From positions 124,001 to 188,000 of the forward strand of contig JAPONM010000035.1 of NCBI GenBank assembly GCA_026713925.1: a DNA stretch of 64,000 bases, read 5' to 3'. The notes under the pieces were generated by a model that was not told where the DNA came from, did no database searches, and was given only the letters and a program-made list of their open reading frames with translations. Source of the stretch: Gammaproteobacteria bacterium. Its GTDB lineage: Bacteria; Pseudomonadota; Gammaproteobacteria; UBA4575. Positions 63,272 to 64,000 of the stretch are shown one piece after another. A program made the translations under genes and the position numbers. The number at the start of each line of letters is the position of its first letter. The first letter of the stretch is position 1.

Positions 63272-64000
63272 ATGAAAATTAAAAAGCTTTCTGAAGCAGT
63301 GATTGCCCTGTCAATTACTATCGCCTTGCTGCTCCTTCTGACCAGTCCTTTATGGATTGGATGGATGATGGAACATGAACACAATAAAACCCTGCATGCC
63401 GTAGCGGATGTAGCACTCCAGTGCCCTGAAGGTGCCATGGAAAATCGAGAAGTCTGGAGCAAACTCGGAATTGCCATATTTTGTGAAAAAGACGGTGTAA
63501 AGCATGGCATGTGGCAGGCTTGGGACGGTGGATACATGCATATAGCAGGCGAATTCATGCACGGCGACAAGCATGGTATCTGGAAGTATTTTAATGCCCA
63601 TGGAGAACAATGGGGAACTAGAAGCTACAACTCAGGAAAGGAGATATCCGGACTGGTCAATCTGCTTATTGCAGACTTGTTAGTCCTTAAAAAAAACGAG
63701 GGCAGGCTCTACCTAGTGAAAAACTCCAAACAGTACCGATCTTACGGGGTAAACCTGCCCACAGAGCGTCCTGACCACGATCAAAAACCTGGTAACAAAC
63801 GCATACCGGAAGGAAAGTATATATTGAATTCCAAACACGAAGACAGCGAAGGCCGAAAATCCATACATGCTTCCTATTCAGATGAGCAGAGCCAGAAATC
63901 TGTTACCAAAACAGACTTTGAATTCACTATTTTTGGTCAACCGAAGATCCTTGGATGGATCTGGCAAAGGCTTGGATTTGCAGGCGGGACGAAAATTAGA
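63272..64000 (+). CDS. L,D-transpeptidase-like protein with MORN-like repeats (5' part)
   Basis: An open frame runs from ATG at 63272 to the window end, 243 codons so far. Residues about 9-32 are a membrane anchor (VIALSITIALLLLLTSPLWI). Residues about 75-125 show MORN/YwqK-like repeats with the pattern G-x-HG-x-W (GVKHGMWQAW, GDKHGIWKYF). The region about 143-200 reads as the start of a YkuD domain: RLYLVKNSKQYRSYGV and GNKRIPEGKYIL, the equivalent of the GDGRTPEGxY motif. The catalytic His and Cys should lie at or past the window edge. If so, it would cross-link or attach proteins to peptidoglycan in the periplasm. Confidence 0.7.
   Translation, partial: MKIKKLSEAVIALSITIALLLLLTSPLWIGWMMEHEHNKTLHAVADVALQCPEGAMENREVWSKLGIAIFCEKDGVKHGMWQAWDGGYMHIAGEFMHGDKHGIWKYFNAHGEQWGTRSYNSGKEISGLVNLLIADLLVLKKNEGRLYLVKNSKQYRSYGVNLPTERPDHDQKPGNKRIPEGKYILNSKHEDSEGRKSIHASYSDEQSQKSVTKTDFEFTIFGQPKILGWIWQRLGFAGGTKIR

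Overview
The window looks like a chromosomal segment of a gammaproteobacterial sulfur oxidiser that uses the reverse dissimilatory sulfite reductase (rDsr) pathway. The dsr gene order, the DsrEFH sulfur relay, DsrL and the lpt-rpoN-pts neighbourhood fit the SUP05, Thiotrichales and Chromatiales range and its animal symbionts, but the sequence alone does not fix a genus. No rRNA, tRNA, insertion sequence, prophage or CRISPR array was seen.

Left part (1-28.2 kb), mostly housekeeping. At 1-9.8 kb is lptC(partial)-lptA-lptB-rpoN-hpf-ptsN-hprK-rapZ-EIIA(Man)-HPr-EI-mgtE: LPS export, sigma-54, and a regulatory PTS with no sugar permease. At 9.9-14.9 kb are dcd, mrp, metG, a reduced RnfB-like ferredoxin and nth. 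At 15-17.3 kb is an HvfX-HvfB-HvfC set (DoxX, DUF692/MNIO and DUF2063) for making a copper-binding modified peptide, without a visible precursor gene. At 17.3-20.5 kb are a cobalamin adenosyltransferase, a BtuB-like receptor and an SDR. At 20.6-25 kb is nrdAB, with an NrdR-type box upstream and a terminator downstream. At 25.2-28.2 kb are a short S24 protein, a rhodanese and a soluble NarX/NarL-like two-component pair.

Centre (28.4-55.8 kb), a sulfur-oxidation island. The left arm, on the minus strand, is dsrABEFHCMKJOPN-dsrR. The right arm, mostly on the plus strand, begins divergently with a TauD-like oxygenase, a small ORF, a Cas6/Cmx6-like protein, a cysteine-free DsrC homologue (RspA type) and further small genes. 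dsrL follows there, detached from its common place between dsrK and dsrJ. Then come a one-cysteine DsrC homologue, two more 2OG/Fe(II) oxygenases, several conserved-looking genes of unknown function, a TrpD-like protein with degenerate motifs, a Sel1 protein, a MoxR ATPase/VWA pair, dsrS, and cysG, which makes the sirohaem that DsrAB needs. The likely flow is: sulfane sulfur passes through rhodanese/DsrEFH to DsrC, DsrAB oxidises it to sulfite, and electrons leave through DsrL to NAD(P) and through the DsrMKJOP membrane complex to quinones.

Right part (55.8-64 kb): a broken thermonuclease-like gene, gltB-gltD (glutamate synthase), two small genes, and the start of an L,D-transpeptidase-like gene with an N-terminal anchor and MORN-like repeats that runs off the window.

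The most unusual signals are the CRISPR-less Cas6-like protein inside the dsr island, the three DsrC variants with two, one and no C-terminal cysteines, the tandem palindromes in the dsrA/tauD intergenic region (one recurring upstream of a second gene), a 29-residue membrane peptide near dsrR, and the Hvf operon without its precursor.
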